From Actinomadura mexicana (lineage in GTDB: Bacteria; Actinomycetota; Actinomycetes; Streptosporangiales; Streptosporangiaceae): a stretch of DNA of 64,000 nt. The position numbers were made by a program, and so were the translations under genes. Shown one piece after another: positions 33,787 to 42,160 of the stretch. A model generated the notes under the pieces. The model was not told the origin of the DNA, ran no database searches, and saw only the letters and a list, made by a program, of their open reading frames with translations. The first letter of the stretch is position 1. The number at the start of each line of letters is the position of its first letter. Where the stretch lies: NCBI RefSeq assembly GCF_900188105.1, contig NZ_FZNP01000011.1, forward strand, positions 212,093 through 276,092, in the 5' to 3' direction.

Positions 33787-34716
33787 ATGCTGCGTGATGT
33801 TCCTGTCGAGCAACCGGAGTCCGCCGCCCCGCACTGCGACTGGGTGTTCGTGTGCGCGCACCCGGGGGCGGTGATCTCGGTGTCCGTCCGCGGGGAGGGG
33901 CGGACGCGGGCGGCCCGGGTGGTGGCCTTCCTGGACTCCGGCCAGACCCTGTGGTCCGAATCGGGACCGGGCGGCGGCCGGAAGGACTTCGACATGGTGG
34001 TCGCGGAGGCCGCCGGGCGCTCCGCGCTGCGGATCGCGGTCGGCGCCCGGGAAGCGGGAGAGCCCGTGGAACTGGGTGGGGACGCGCGGCCTCGGCGGGC
34101 GGGCCGGATCCCCCTGCTCCTCGACGTCGCGCTGGCGCCGCTGGCGCCGCCGGCCCGGCTCGGGGACGCGACCGGAGGCGGGGTGGCGGTGACCGCCCAG
34201 GCGCACCGCCTCACCGGCACTCTCGCGGTGGGCAGTGTGATCCACCGGGTCTCCGGTCAGGCGTGGTCGAGCCGGAGCCCGTTCGCGAGCACCGCCGTCC
34301 GCGCCGGATCGCGCGTCCACGCGGTATTCCAGGACGATTCCGGTCTGTACGCGGCCCGCACCGATGCGGTGGCCGGCGGCCGGCTGGCGGCGCTCCAGCT
34401 TCACAACGCGATGAAGCGCCTGGACGTCCCGGCGATCCGGGTCGCGGGCCCCGAGCGCGGCGTCCCGTGGGGCGTGACATGTGAGCTGGGAACGGCGACC
34501 GTGGTCACCGGTGCGCCGCGGCACTCCGAGGGCTACCAGCACGTGGCGTTCCTGCGTCCCGACGGCGGCTCGGACACGTGGGTCAGGGCCGGGTACACGC
34601 CGTTCGACTTCGTGCGGGCCGGGAGGACCGGCCTCGGGCTGCTCGAGCACGTGACCCGCGTGCCGGGGCCCGAGCGGCCGGAGCCCGGGCCCCGGCTGCC
34701 CGACCCCTGGGACTGA
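33787..34716 (+). CDS. Unrecognised beta-rich protein of the regulon
   Basis: I do not recognise this 309-aa protein. It has no signal peptide or membrane segment and is rich in alternating beta-strand pattern (LTGTLAVGSVIHRV, HAVFQDDSGLYAARTD, GYQHVAFLRPDGG). A lipocalin- or AttH-like barrel is possible, like the protein encoded at 5446. It is a monocistronic unit with its own operator (site 8), which says it belongs to the pathway. An antisense open frame over the same DNA lacks family motifs and a start and is taken as a shadow. Confidence 0.65.
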   Translation: MLRDVPVEQPESAAPHCDWVFVCAHPGAVISVSVRGEGRTRAARVVAFLDSGQTLWSESGPGGGRKDFDMVVAEAAGRSALRIAVGAREAGEPVELGGDARPRRAGRIPLLLDVALAPLAPPARLGDATGGGVAVTAQAHRLTGTLAVGSVIHRVSGQAWSSRSPFASTAVRAGSRVHAVFQDDSGLYAARTDAVAGGRLAALQLHNAMKRLDVPAIRVAGPERGVPWGVTCELGTATVVTGAPRHSEGYQHVAFLRPDGGSDTWVRAGYTPFDFVRAGRTGLGLLEHVTRVPGPERPEPGPRLPDPWD

Positions 34717-34803
34717 GCGCGGTCCGCGCCCGGCGGAGCGGGACGGCGCTCGGCCGGACCGCCGTGCCGCTTGACTTGCCGCCCCCTGTCTTGGTTCACT
34801 TAA

Positions 34804-34819
34804 CCAACTAGTCAGTTGG
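34804..34819 (+). promoter_or_regulatory. Palindromic operator, site 9
   Basis: CCAACT-AGTC-AGTTGG is a perfect palindrome in its arms, and with one more base on each side it becomes ACC...GGT. It lies 25 bases before the Rieske gene start. A TATCGA-like -10 follows directly. Confidence 0.8.
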
Positions 34820-34843
34820 TATCGATCTGATCGGAGCCCGTTG

Positions 34844-35920
34844 ATGAAGGATTGGCCCTACGACGTCTTCCCGACCGGGTGGTACCAGATCGGATACTCC
34901 GAGGAACTGGCGCCGGGCGATGTGCGTCCGGTCAAGTACTTCGACAAGGACCTCGTCCTCTTCCGTACCGAGGGCGGTGAGGTCTCGCTGCTCGACGCGT
35001 ACTGCCCGCACCTGGGCGCCCACCTGGGCCACGGCGGCAGAGTCCGCGGTGAGTGCATCGCCTGCCCGTTCCACGACTGGCGGTTCACCGCCGGCGGCGA
35101 GCTGCACGAGATCCCCTACGCGCCCGCGGCGACCCGCCGGGTCGGACTCGACCGGTGGCAGACGCGCGAGGTGCAGGGGATCATCCTGACCTGGTACGAC
35201 GCGTTCGGCCGCGAGCCGTTCTGGGAGTGGCCGGGCATCCCGGAGTTCGGCGACCAGGTGAACAACTACCCGATCTATCCCTACGGCGCCGACCACGTCG
35301 GCATCCGCAGGATCGTCGTGCAGTCGCCGGTCGAGAACACCCCCGACTACTTCCACTTCCCCGTCGTGCACGGCGCCGGCCAGCCCGGCCGACCGCTCCT
35401 CTGGAAGGAGGAGAAGCACTACCTGCACACCCGCATCGGCTACTGGTTCGGGTACGGACGGCCCGCGACCTGGCTGACCCCGGACGGCCCGGTCGACGGC
35501 GAGACGGAGACGGAGGCCTGGGGACTGGGCCTGTCCAACGCCCGGTTCCACATCGACGACATGGTCAACAACCAGCTGACCGCGACGACCCCCGTCGACG
35601 GGGAGCACTCCCAGATCTTCTGCACCATCTCGGTGACCCGCGAGCCGGGCAGCGACTCGGACGAGCCGACGGGACGGGCGAAGAAGATGATCGAGTTTCA
35701 GAACGTCCAGATCCGCCGGGACTTCGCGATCTGGGAGAACCAGCGCTACGTGGAGCACCCCCCGTTCGCCGGCGGGGAGGACCTGTACTACGGGCGGTTC
35801 CGGCGGTGGTCGAAGCAGTTCTACTCCGACGAGCCGTACGTCGACGGGAAGACGATCGAAGGGGACGTCCGCAAGCCCGACTCGTTCGTCGTCCCCGAGT
35901 ACGAGCACAACCTCACCTGA
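34844..35920 (+). CDS. Rieske non-heme iron oxygenase, KshA-like
   Basis: This 358-aa terminal oxygenase has the Rieske ligands Cys54, His56, Cys74 and His77 (CPHLGAH ... CPFHDWRF). The mononuclear iron motif follows with Asp168, His171 and His176 (PDYFHFPVVH). The closest family I know is the 3-ketosteroid 9-alpha-hydroxylase oxygenase KshA and related terpenoid oxygenases. It would hydroxylate the ring system. No ferredoxin reductase partner (KshB) is in the window, so electrons must come from elsewhere. The ATG at 34844 has GGAG seven bases upstream; a TTG at 34841 is less likely. Confidence 0.88.
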   Translation: MKDWPYDVFPTGWYQIGYSEELAPGDVRPVKYFDKDLVLFRTEGGEVSLLDAYCPHLGAHLGHGGRVRGECIACPFHDWRFTAGGELHEIPYAPAATRRVGLDRWQTREVQGIILTWYDAFGREPFWEWPGIPEFGDQVNNYPIYPYGADHVGIRRIVVQSPVENTPDYFHFPVVHGAGQPGRPLLWKEEKHYLHTRIGYWFGYGRPATWLTPDGPVDGETETEAWGLGLSNARFHIDDMVNNQLTATTPVDGEHSQIFCTISVTREPGSDSDEPTGRAKKMIEFQNVQIRRDFAIWENQRYVEHPPFAGGEDLYYGRFRRWSKQFYSDEPYVDGKTIEGDVRKPDSFVVPEYEHNLT

Positions 35921-35937
35921 CGGACCAGCACCCACGA

Positions 35938-35972
35938 AGGCGTGGCCCCGGGCGAAGCCCGGGGCCACGCCT
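35938..35972. terminator. Strong bidirectional hairpin terminator
   Basis: A perfect 16-bp GC-rich stem (AGGCGTGGCCCCGGGC and its complement) with a GAA loop lies between the convergent Rieske and synthetase genes, touching the stop codon of the latter. Confidence 0.9.
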
Positions 35973-37537
35973 CACTGCCGCGTGGACCGGTCCCCGGCCC
36001 GGTACTCCTCGCGCAGCTCGCGCTTGAGCACCTTGAGCGCCGCCGACATCGGCAGCGGCTCGGTGCGCAGCTCCACGGACTTGGGCACCTTGTAGCCGGC
36101 CAGCCGCTCGCGCGCATGCCCGATCAGCTCCTCCTCGGTCACCTCGTGGCCGTCCCGCACGACCACCACGGCATGGACCGCCTCCCCCCATGCCTCCGAC
36201 GGAACGCCGATCACGGCCGCCTGCTGCACGGCGGGATGGCTCGACAGGACGTTCTCGACCTCCGTCGAGTACACGTTCTCGCCGCCCGAGATGATCATGT
36301 CCTTGAGCCGGTCGGTGAGGAACAGGTAGCCGTCGTCGTCCAGGTAGCCCATGTCGCCGGTGCGGTACCAGCCGTCCCGCAACGCGTGGCCGGTCTCGTC
36401 CGGCCTCTCCCAGTAACCGAGCATGGCGCTGCCGGAGCGGGCGACCACCTCGCCGACCCCGCCCCGCGGCACCGGGCGCCCCGAAGCGGGGTCGTGCACC
36501 TCGACGCGCACGCCCGGAAGCGCCCGCCCGGCGGAGCGGGCGCGCTCACCGCGGTGCTCCGCGGTGCGCAGGCACGTCAGGACGGCCGCCATCTCCGTCA
36601 TCCCGTACACCTGGAAGAGCTCGCAGCCCGGGAAGACCTCCAGCACCCGCTGGATCAGCGCCTCGGGCATCGGGGATCCGCCGTAGGCGAGGCCACGCAC
36701 GGTGCGGAACTTCTCGGGCGTGAAGTCCGGGTGGGCGAGCAGCATGGAGATCATGGTGGGGACGAGGCCGAGGAGGGTGACTTCGTGCTCCTCCACCGCG
36801 GCGATGGTGCTCGCCGGGTCGAACGACCTCTGGATGACGGCCACGTTCCCCGCCGCCGGGGTGCCCATGGTCCCGAGGCAGCCGGCGACGTGGAACATGG
36901 GGGTGTTGAGCAGGCACACGTCGTCGTGGCTGAAGTATCGGTACATGAAGTCCATGTGGTAGATCGTCGAGACCTGGGCCCTCTGCTGGAGGAGCACCCC
37001 CTTGGGGGTCCCGGTCGTGCCGCCGGTGTACATGAGCACGACCACGTCGTCCTCGTCCGGCTCGTCGGCGGCGGCCGGCGCGTGCGCGGAGACGAGGTCC
37101 TCGTAGCGGATGTCGTGCGGGAGGTCGCCGTCGTCGAGCAGGACGACCTTCTCGATGCCGGTGGTCGACCGGAGACGGTCCGCCACCGGTGCGTGCTCGC
37201 TGTCGACGAAGATCACCCGCGTGCGCGAGTCCCGCAGGATGAACTCCAGTTCCGATGCGGCCAGCCTGGGGTTCAGGGGATTGATCACCCCGGCGCCGAA
37301 CAGCGCCGCGTGCCAGAGTTCGAGGAAGCGGTGGCTGTTGCCGGCGAGGACGGCGAAGCGGTCCTGCTCGGCGAGCGAGAGCTCGCGGCCGAAGGCCGCC
37401 TTGAGCCGCAGGACCCGGTCGAGGTGCTCCGCGTAGGTGGCCCGGTAGCCGCCGTCGTACGCCCCGATCACCGCGAGGTGGTCGGGCTGGCGCTCGACGA
37501 CGGGGATCAGGAGCCGGGGAAAGTTCGCTTCTTGCAC
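35972..37537 (-). CDS. Acyl-CoA synthetase (FadD family)
   Basis: This 521-aa adenylate-forming ligase has YTGGTTGTPKGVLL, YGMTE, LKDMIISGGENVYSTEVE and the A10 lysine in MSAALKVLKREL. These are textbook long-/medium-chain acyl-CoA synthetase motifs. The start is taken as GTG 37537, which has GAGGAA six bases upstream. The open frame extends far upstream but becomes non-homologous. It is co-transcribed with the hydratase gene 89 bases upstream, under operator site 10. Confidence 0.9.
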   Translation of the reverse strand: MQEANFPRLLIPVVERQPDHLAVIGAYDGGYRATYAEHLDRVLRLKAAFGRELSLAEQDRFAVLAGNSHRFLELWHAALFGAGVINPLNPRLAASELEFILRDSRTRVIFVDSEHAPVADRLRSTTGIEKVVLLDDGDLPHDIRYEDLVSAHAPAAADEPDEDDVVVLMYTGGTTGTPKGVLLQQRAQVSTIYHMDFMYRYFSHDDVCLLNTPMFHVAGCLGTMGTPAAGNVAVIQRSFDPASTIAAVEEHEVTLLGLVPTMISMLLAHPDFTPEKFRTVRGLAYGGSPMPEALIQRVLEVFPGCELFQVYGMTEMAAVLTCLRTAEHRGERARSAGRALPGVRVEVHDPASGRPVPRGGVGEVVARSGSAMLGYWERPDETGHALRDGWYRTGDMGYLDDDGYLFLTDRLKDMIISGGENVYSTEVENVLSSHPAVQQAAVIGVPSEAWGEAVHAVVVVRDGHEVTEEELIGHARERLAGYKVPKSVELRTEPLPMSAALKVLKRELREEYRAGDRSTRQ

Positions 37538-37626
37538 GGGCGATTCCTCAATGTCGGTGCCGAAGCCGGTGGCACGCGGCCGCGGTGCTCTCGCGCGGTC
37601 CATGTCGTGGTGCGGGCTGGAAGGTG

Positions 37627-38418
37627 TCAGAGGTCGGGGAAGCGGGGATCCGTACGGGACGTGAACGCGGCCTGTCCGATCTTCATGTCGGGCCGATGCC
37701 GGTGCTCCTGGAGAAGCCGCCCTTCCAGATCGAGCCCCGCGCCGAGGGCGGCCCCGTCGGATCCGGCCCGGACCGCCTGTTTCATGGACGCGACGGCCGC
37801 CGGGCTTCGGGCGGCGATCGTGCGGGCCATGTCCCGTACGTGATCGAGCAGCTCTTCCGGAGGGACGACGGCGTTCACGAGACCGATGGCCAGCGCCTCC
37901 CGGGCGTCGACGAGCTCGCCGCTGAAGAGCAGCCACGAGGCGTGCCGCTTCCCCGTGGTCCGGGGCAGCCGCTGGGTCACTCCTCCGGAGGGGAACAGGC
38001 CCCACTTCGCGTGGCCGTCGCCGATCCTCGCGTCGGCGGCCATGGCGACCATGTCGCACGCCAGCGTCAACTCGAGGCCGCCGGCGACCGCGACGCCGTG
38101 CACGGCCGCGATGGAGGGGACGGGCGACGATTCGAGCCGTTGGAGGACGCGTCGCCAGATCGCGGCGTGCCCCGCGAGTTCGTCCGCGTCGTCGAGCCGC
38201 AACCCGGCCGCCGCCAGGTCGGCGCCGGCGCAGAAGGCGCGGCCCTCGCCCCGGACGACGAGGGCCCTGACCGACCGCCGTGCCTCGATGAGGTCGATGC
38301 CGTCCTCGATGGCCAGCAGCATCTCTTCGGTGATCGCGTTCAGCCTGCGGGGCCGGTTGAGGATCAGCTCCGCCACCGCACCGTCGATGCCGACGACGGC
38401 CTGTGGTTCCGCGCTCAC
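37627..38418 (-). CDS. Enoyl-CoA hydratase/isomerase family protein
   Basis: This 263-aa crotonase-fold protein has RAFCAGADLAAAG, HGVAVAGGLELTLACDM and WGLFPSGGVTQRLPR. I chose GTG 38418 because homology begins there; GTG 38444 is an alternative with AGGAA upstream. It is the first gene of the minus-strand unit with the acyl-CoA synthetase, and it diverges from dehydrogenase pair 4. Confidence 0.88.
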   Translation of the reverse strand: MSAEPQAVVGIDGAVAELILNRPRRLNAITEEMLLAIEDGIDLIEARRSVRALVVRGEGRAFCAGADLAAAGLRLDDADELAGHAAIWRRVLQRLESSPVPSIAAVHGVAVAGGLELTLACDMVAMAADARIGDGHAKWGLFPSGGVTQRLPRTTGKRHASWLLFSGELVDAREALAIGLVNAVVPPEELLDHVRDMARTIAARSPAAVASMKQAVRAGSDGAALGAGLDLEGRLLQEHRHRPDMKIGQAAFTSRTDPRFPDL

Positions 38419-38455
38419 CAGCCACCCCGCCCCCGTCGCTGCCACCGACGGTTCC

Positions 38456-38485
38456 TGTATATCCAACCATTCGGTTGGTTGACAA
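38456..38485 (-). promoter_or_regulatory. Promoter with palindromic operator, site 10
   Basis: On the minus strand TTGTCA (38485-38480) and TATACA (38461-38456) enclose an 18-base spacer. The operator at 38463-38478 (plus strand CCAACC-ATTC-GGTTGG) lies in that spacer. The arrangement is 27/30 identical to the promoter at 15050-15079. Confidence 0.82.
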
Positions 38486-38637
38486 GTCTTTGCAGGTAAT
38501 GGGCCCTCGCGTGTCACCGGTCGGCGGCTCGCCGTGTGGCCTGCGAGGCGCCGGTGGGGCAGATCAGGTGCGCGTACCCGCTCCGGTCGCCGAGTCGGCG
38601 GCCGGTTCGCCGCTTGTGGAGGTGAGTATCGATTTAA

Positions 38638-38653
38638 CCGACCATACGGTTGA
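38638..38653 (+). promoter_or_regulatory. Palindromic operator, site 11
   Basis: CCGACC-ATAC-GGTTGA matches the consensus with the last base as A. It lies 32 bases before the dehydrogenase gene at 38686, with a GACTAA-like -10 at its right end. Sites 10 and 11 face opposite directions across 160 bp. Confidence 0.76.
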
Positions 38654-38685
38654 CTAAGGGTGGAGTGCGCCCTAGCCTCTCCTGC

Positions 38686-39855
38686 ATGCGAGAAGTGGTG
38701 GGCCCCGAGCACCTGGACTTCCTGGCGGAGTTGCGCACTTACCTCGACGGCCTCGACCCGGAGCTCGTCGAGGCGACCCGCGCGGAGAACATCGAGGATC
38801 CGATGCAGCCCCGGGAGAACGGCCGCCGGTTCCTGAAACGGCTCGCCGCCGACGGGTGGCTGGGCGTCTCCTGGCCAGTGGAGTACGGCGGCCGCGGGCT
38901 CGGGTGGATCGAGCAGTGGCTGTTCTGCGAGGAACTCTACGACCGCCGGCTCCCCAACGGCCTGCTCACGCTCAACTCGATCGGCCCAACGATCGCGCTG
39001 ATGGGCAACGAGAAGCAGAAACGCGAGCTCCTCCCCCCGATCCTGGCCGCGGAGCGCGAGTTCGCGATCGGCTACAGCGAGCCCGACGCGGGCAGCGATC
39101 TCGGGGCGCTGCGCACGCGGGCCGTGAAGGACGGCGACGAGTACGTCGTCAACGGCCAGAAGATCTGGACGACCGGGGCGTCGGTCGCCACCCACCTGTG
39201 GCTGGCCGCGCGCACCGGGGCGCAGGAGGACAGGCACCGGGGGATCACCCTGTTCGTCCTCCCGATGGACGCGCCGGGCATCACGGTCCAGCCGATCCTC
39301 ACGCAGGGCGGGGAGCGCACCAACGCGGTGTTCCTCGACGACGTGCGCGTCCACGAGGACTGGCGGATCGGCGAGGAGAACGAGGGCTGGGCCGTCGTGG
39401 TCTGCGTGCTCAACTTCGAGCGGATGTTCTTTCACAACGAACCGCGCTGGGAGCTGCGCCAGCTCCGCGGCTGGGCCGAGGAGTGCGGCCTGCTGGACGG
39501 CCACACGCCCGAGGCCCACGCGCTCCAGGTGGCGATGGGCGAACTCGCCGTCGACGTCGAGATCTGCCGGCTGTTCGCCCTGCGGGGGGCCCGGATCCTC
39601 GCCGAGGACCGCGTGCCGCGGGCCGAGGCGTCGGCCAACAAGATCTGGTGGGGCGAGCTCAGGCAGCGCATCTGCGACACCGGGCTCGACCTGATCGGCG
39701 AGCTCGGGACGATCGCCCACGGTTCCGAGCACGCCCCGGCGCACGGCCATCTCGAACACGGCCTCCAGTCGTCGCCGGTATGGCGGTTCGGTGGCGGCGC
39801 CAACGAGATCCAGCTCGACATCATCGCCACACAGAGCCTGGGGTTGCCGCGATGA
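38686..39855 (+). CDS. Acyl-CoA dehydrogenase, large subunit of pair 4
   Basis: This 389-aa dehydrogenase has IGYSEPDAGSDLGALRTRA, KIWTTGASVATHLWLAART and a C-terminal FGGGANEIQLDIIATQSLG. There GGAN replaces the more common GGTS. The ATG at 38686 is the first good start after operator site 11. No clear ribosome site is seen, so leaderless initiation is possible. The stop overlaps the ATG of the small subunit gene. Confidence 0.88.
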   Translation: MREVVGPEHLDFLAELRTYLDGLDPELVEATRAENIEDPMQPRENGRRFLKRLAADGWLGVSWPVEYGGRGLGWIEQWLFCEELYDRRLPNGLLTLNSIGPTIALMGNEKQKRELLPPILAAEREFAIGYSEPDAGSDLGALRTRAVKDGDEYVVNGQKIWTTGASVATHLWLAARTGAQEDRHRGITLFVLPMDAPGITVQPILTQGGERTNAVFLDDVRVHEDWRIGEENEGWAVVVCVLNFERMFFHNEPRWELRQLRGWAEECGLLDGHTPEAHALQVAMGELAVDVEICRLFALRGARILAEDRVPRAEASANKIWWGELRQRICDTGLDLIGELGTIAHGSEHAPAHGHLEHGLQSSPVWRFGGGANEIQLDIIATQSLGLPR

Positions 39856-40967
39856 CCGACAGCATGCTCACCCGGGACGAGGCCGAACTCGCCTCGACCG
39901 CGCGGTCCTTCCTGTCCGGCTTCGTGGGCAATTCCTACCTCAACGAGCAGGAGGAGTCCGAGGACGGTCACGAGCAGGCCCGGTGGAAGCAGATGACCGG
40001 CCTCGGGTGGACGGCGGTGAACCTTCCCGAGAGGGTCGGCGGCGGCGACGGCAGCCTCGCCGCGGCGGCGATGGTGGCCCGTGAGATCGGCCGCGCGGCG
40101 TACGCCTCGCCGCTGCTGCAGACCATGCGGACCGGAACGCTGCTCGCCTCGCTGGGGTCGGACGAGCGGGCCGACGAGCTGATGGCGCGCATCGCCGGCG
40201 GGAGTCCCGCGGCGGTGGTGGCGTCCGCGGACCGGACCGTGCGCGCGCGGGCCGTCGGCGGGGGAGCGTTCCTGCTCTCCGGATCCGCCGCGGTCGTGGA
40301 GTGGCTCACCGCGGCCGGCACCGCGGTCGTGCTGGTACCCCGCGCCGACTCGGACGGCTGGCTGCTCGCGACGCTGCCGCCGGAGGTCGTGGGCGAGCGG
40401 GGCGTCGCCGTCCCCAGCGTCGACAACGAGCGTGAGTCCCTGCTCGACCTGGACGGAGTCGGGTTGCCCGCGGCCACCGCGCTGCGGGACGACGTACCCG
40501 CCGCCGACGCGGAGTACGCGCTGGCACGGGCGAACCTGCTGCGGGCGAGCGCCATGGTCGGCGGAGCCGAGGAGGTTCTCGCGCAGAGCACGCGGTACGC
40601 CAAGACGCGGCACCAGTTCGGCCGGCCGATCGGCGCTTTCCAGGCGGTCCGCCATCACCTGGCCCGGATGTCCATCGCCGTCGACGGCGCCCGGCTCCTG
40701 ACCGACGAGGCGCTGACACGGGCGGAGCCCTCAGCCCACGAGACGGCGATCGCCGGCGCGGCGCTCTTCGCCGCGGCCAGGTCCTACGTCGAGGCCGTGC
40801 TCACCGGAGCGCAGGTGCACGGCGGAGTGGGCACGACCGTGGAGCACATTCTCCACCACCACTTCCGCCGGGCGAAGTCGATGCAGCTTCGCTGCGGCAA
40901 GCGCGCGAACAGGCTGCGCGAACTGCACGGGGCGCTCGTGGTACGCCGCGAGGGCGGCCTGTGGTGA
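39852..40967 (+). CDS. Acyl-CoA dehydrogenase, small subunit of pair 4
   Basis: This 371-aa dehydrogenase-like partner lacks the SEPGSGSD motif. It has RHQFGRPIGAFQAVRHHLARM and HGGVGTTVEHILHHHFRRAKS near the C terminus. It is coupled by ATGA to the large subunit and followed seven bases later by an SDR gene, giving a dehydrogenase-pair/SDR operon. Confidence 0.88.
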   Translation: MTDSMLTRDEAELASTARSFLSGFVGNSYLNEQEESEDGHEQARWKQMTGLGWTAVNLPERVGGGDGSLAAAAMVAREIGRAAYASPLLQTMRTGTLLASLGSDERADELMARIAGGSPAAVVASADRTVRARAVGGGAFLLSGSAAVVEWLTAAGTAVVLVPRADSDGWLLATLPPEVVGERGVAVPSVDNERESLLDLDGVGLPAATALRDDVPAADAEYALARANLLRASAMVGGAEEVLAQSTRYAKTRHQFGRPIGAFQAVRHHLARMSIAVDGARLLTDEALTRAEPSAHETAIAGAALFAAARSYVEAVLTGAQVHGGVGTTVEHILHHHFRRAKSMQLRCGKRANRLRELHGALVVRREGGLW

Positions 40968-40974
40968 GGCGGCC

Positions 40975-41760
40975 ATGACGGACACCGGACGGACCGCCGT
41001 CGTCACGGGCGCCGGCCGCGGCCTGGGGCGCGCGATCTGCCTGCGCCTGGCGTCCCAGGGCACCGGCATCGTCGCGCTGGCGCGCACCGAAGCCGAGGTC
41101 CTCGAGACGGCGGAACTGGCCGCGGCCGAAGGCGTCGGTGCCGTCGGCCTGGTCGTCGACGTCACCTCGTCCGAACAGGTCGATCGCGCGCGAGCCGAGG
41201 TCCAGGCACGGTTCGGGCACGTGGACATCGTGGTCAACAACGCCGGTGTGCTCCTCTACAAGCCGTTCGTGCCGCTCCCGGGCCTCACCGGACACCCGGG
41301 CTTCGACGAGCCGGTGAGCGACGAGGAGTGGGCCGGGGTGCTCGACGTGCACCTCACCGGAGCCGTGCGGGTGCTGCGCGCGTTCGGGCCCGGCATGATC
41401 GAGCGCCGGTACGGGCGCGTGGTGAACGTCGTCTCGAACGTCGTGCGCCGTACCGTGCCCTTCACTTCGGCGTACGACACCGCGAAGGGCGGGCTCGTGC
41501 AGCTCACGCGGTCCCTGGCGCGCGAGTGGGGAAGGTACGGCGTGACGGTGAACGCCGTCGCCGCGGGCCACTTCCCGACCGAGATGAGCAGGGCGCAGTT
41601 CGAGAACGAGGAGAGTGTCAGGAGGATGCTGCGCCGTGTTCCGGCGGGCCGCGCCGGTGAGGCCGGGGAACTCGCCTCCCTTGTGGCGTACCTCAGCGGC
41701 GAGGAGGCCGGCTTCGTCACCGGTGAGACGGTCGCCATCGACGGCGGCGAGACACTCTGA
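40975..41760 (+). CDS. SDR dehydrogenase/reductase
   Basis: This 261-aa classical SDR has TGAGRGLGRAI, NNAG and the active site Ser-(x)n-Tyr-x-x-x-Lys in SNVVRRTVPFTSAYDTAKGGL. The C terminus is GFVTGETVAIDGGETL. It probably oxidises a hydroxyl group on ring or side chain. The 3' end overlaps a decayed hydratase frame on the opposite strand. Confidence 0.9.
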   Translation: MTDTGRTAVVTGAGRGLGRAICLRLASQGTGIVALARTEAEVLETAELAAAEGVGAVGLVVDVTSSEQVDRARAEVQARFGHVDIVVNNAGVLLYKPFVPLPGLTGHPGFDEPVSDEEWAGVLDVHLTGAVRVLRAFGPGMIERRYGRVVNVVSNVVRRTVPFTSAYDTAKGGLVQLTRSLAREWGRYGVTVNAVAAGHFPTEMSRAQFENEESVRRMLRRVPAGRAGEAGELASLVAYLSGEEAGFVTGETVAIDGGETL

Positions 41761-41962
41761 ACCGCCCGCGGATCACAGGGGTGACCGCGGGTTCGAGGGC
41801 GAGCCGCATCGCCCGCCTGGTGAGTTCGAGCGACATCGGCGCCGCGGCGAGGAGCGTGTCGAGCACCTCGTCGACCCGGTCGCCGAGCGCGCCGGGTTCG
41901 GTGACCTCGGCCAGCAGCCCGATGCGCAGCGCCTCCCCGGCGTCGACGCGGGGGCCCGGCAG
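41717..41962 (-). pseudogene. Enoyl-CoA hydratase C-terminal remnant
   Basis: The minus-strand frame encodes only the C-terminal helices of a crotonase (VDAGEALRIGLLAEVTEPG, then SLELTRRAMRLALEPAVTPV). The oxyanion loops and the start are missing, and operator site 12 sits about 65 bases upstream of the preserved part. A deletion has joined the promoter region to the 3' end of the gene. Its tail overlaps the SDR stop by 44 bases. Confidence 0.72.
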
Positions 41963-42024
41963 CGGGGGTCCCTCTCGGCCTCGTCGAGGGCGGCTCCTCC
42001 TGGGTTCGCCGGACCGGTTTACGG

Positions 42025-42040
42025 CCAACCGACTGGTCGG
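42025..42040 (-). promoter_or_regulatory. Palindromic operator, site 12, in front of the hydratase remnant
   Basis: CCAACC-GACT-GGTCGG is the exact reverse complement of site 4. It stands before the decayed hydratase on the minus strand and about 120 bases before the GntR gene on the plus strand. Confidence 0.75.
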
Positions 42041-42097
42041 GAACAGTATGACCGCTAGGGCGCCCCGCCGGCCACTCCCCCCCGTTTGCCTACCATC

Positions 42098-42121
42098 GGT
42101 AAATGATTACAATCTTATGTT
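42098..42121 (+). promoter_or_regulatory. AT-rich palindromic element before the GntR gene
   Basis: GTAA-ATGA-TTAC is a small palindrome (about 42099-42110) inside an AT-rich stretch, 50 bases before the GntR start. It shares ATGATT with the islands at 7931, 8110 and 11957 and is a candidate GntR autoregulatory site. Confidence 0.5.
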
Positions 42122-42160
42122 GCTGGTACGACAGGCGACAGGCGAAAGGCAGTGTGGACA

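Noticed and set aside
33634..34650. Antisense frame over the unknown 309-aa gene
   Set aside because: It lacks a plausible start behind a promoter, and the plus-strand protein has better composition and an operator in the right place.
37538..38485. Upstream extension of the synthetase frame across the hydratase gene
   Set aside because: The extension lies in a wrong frame of the hydratase gene and lacks motifs.
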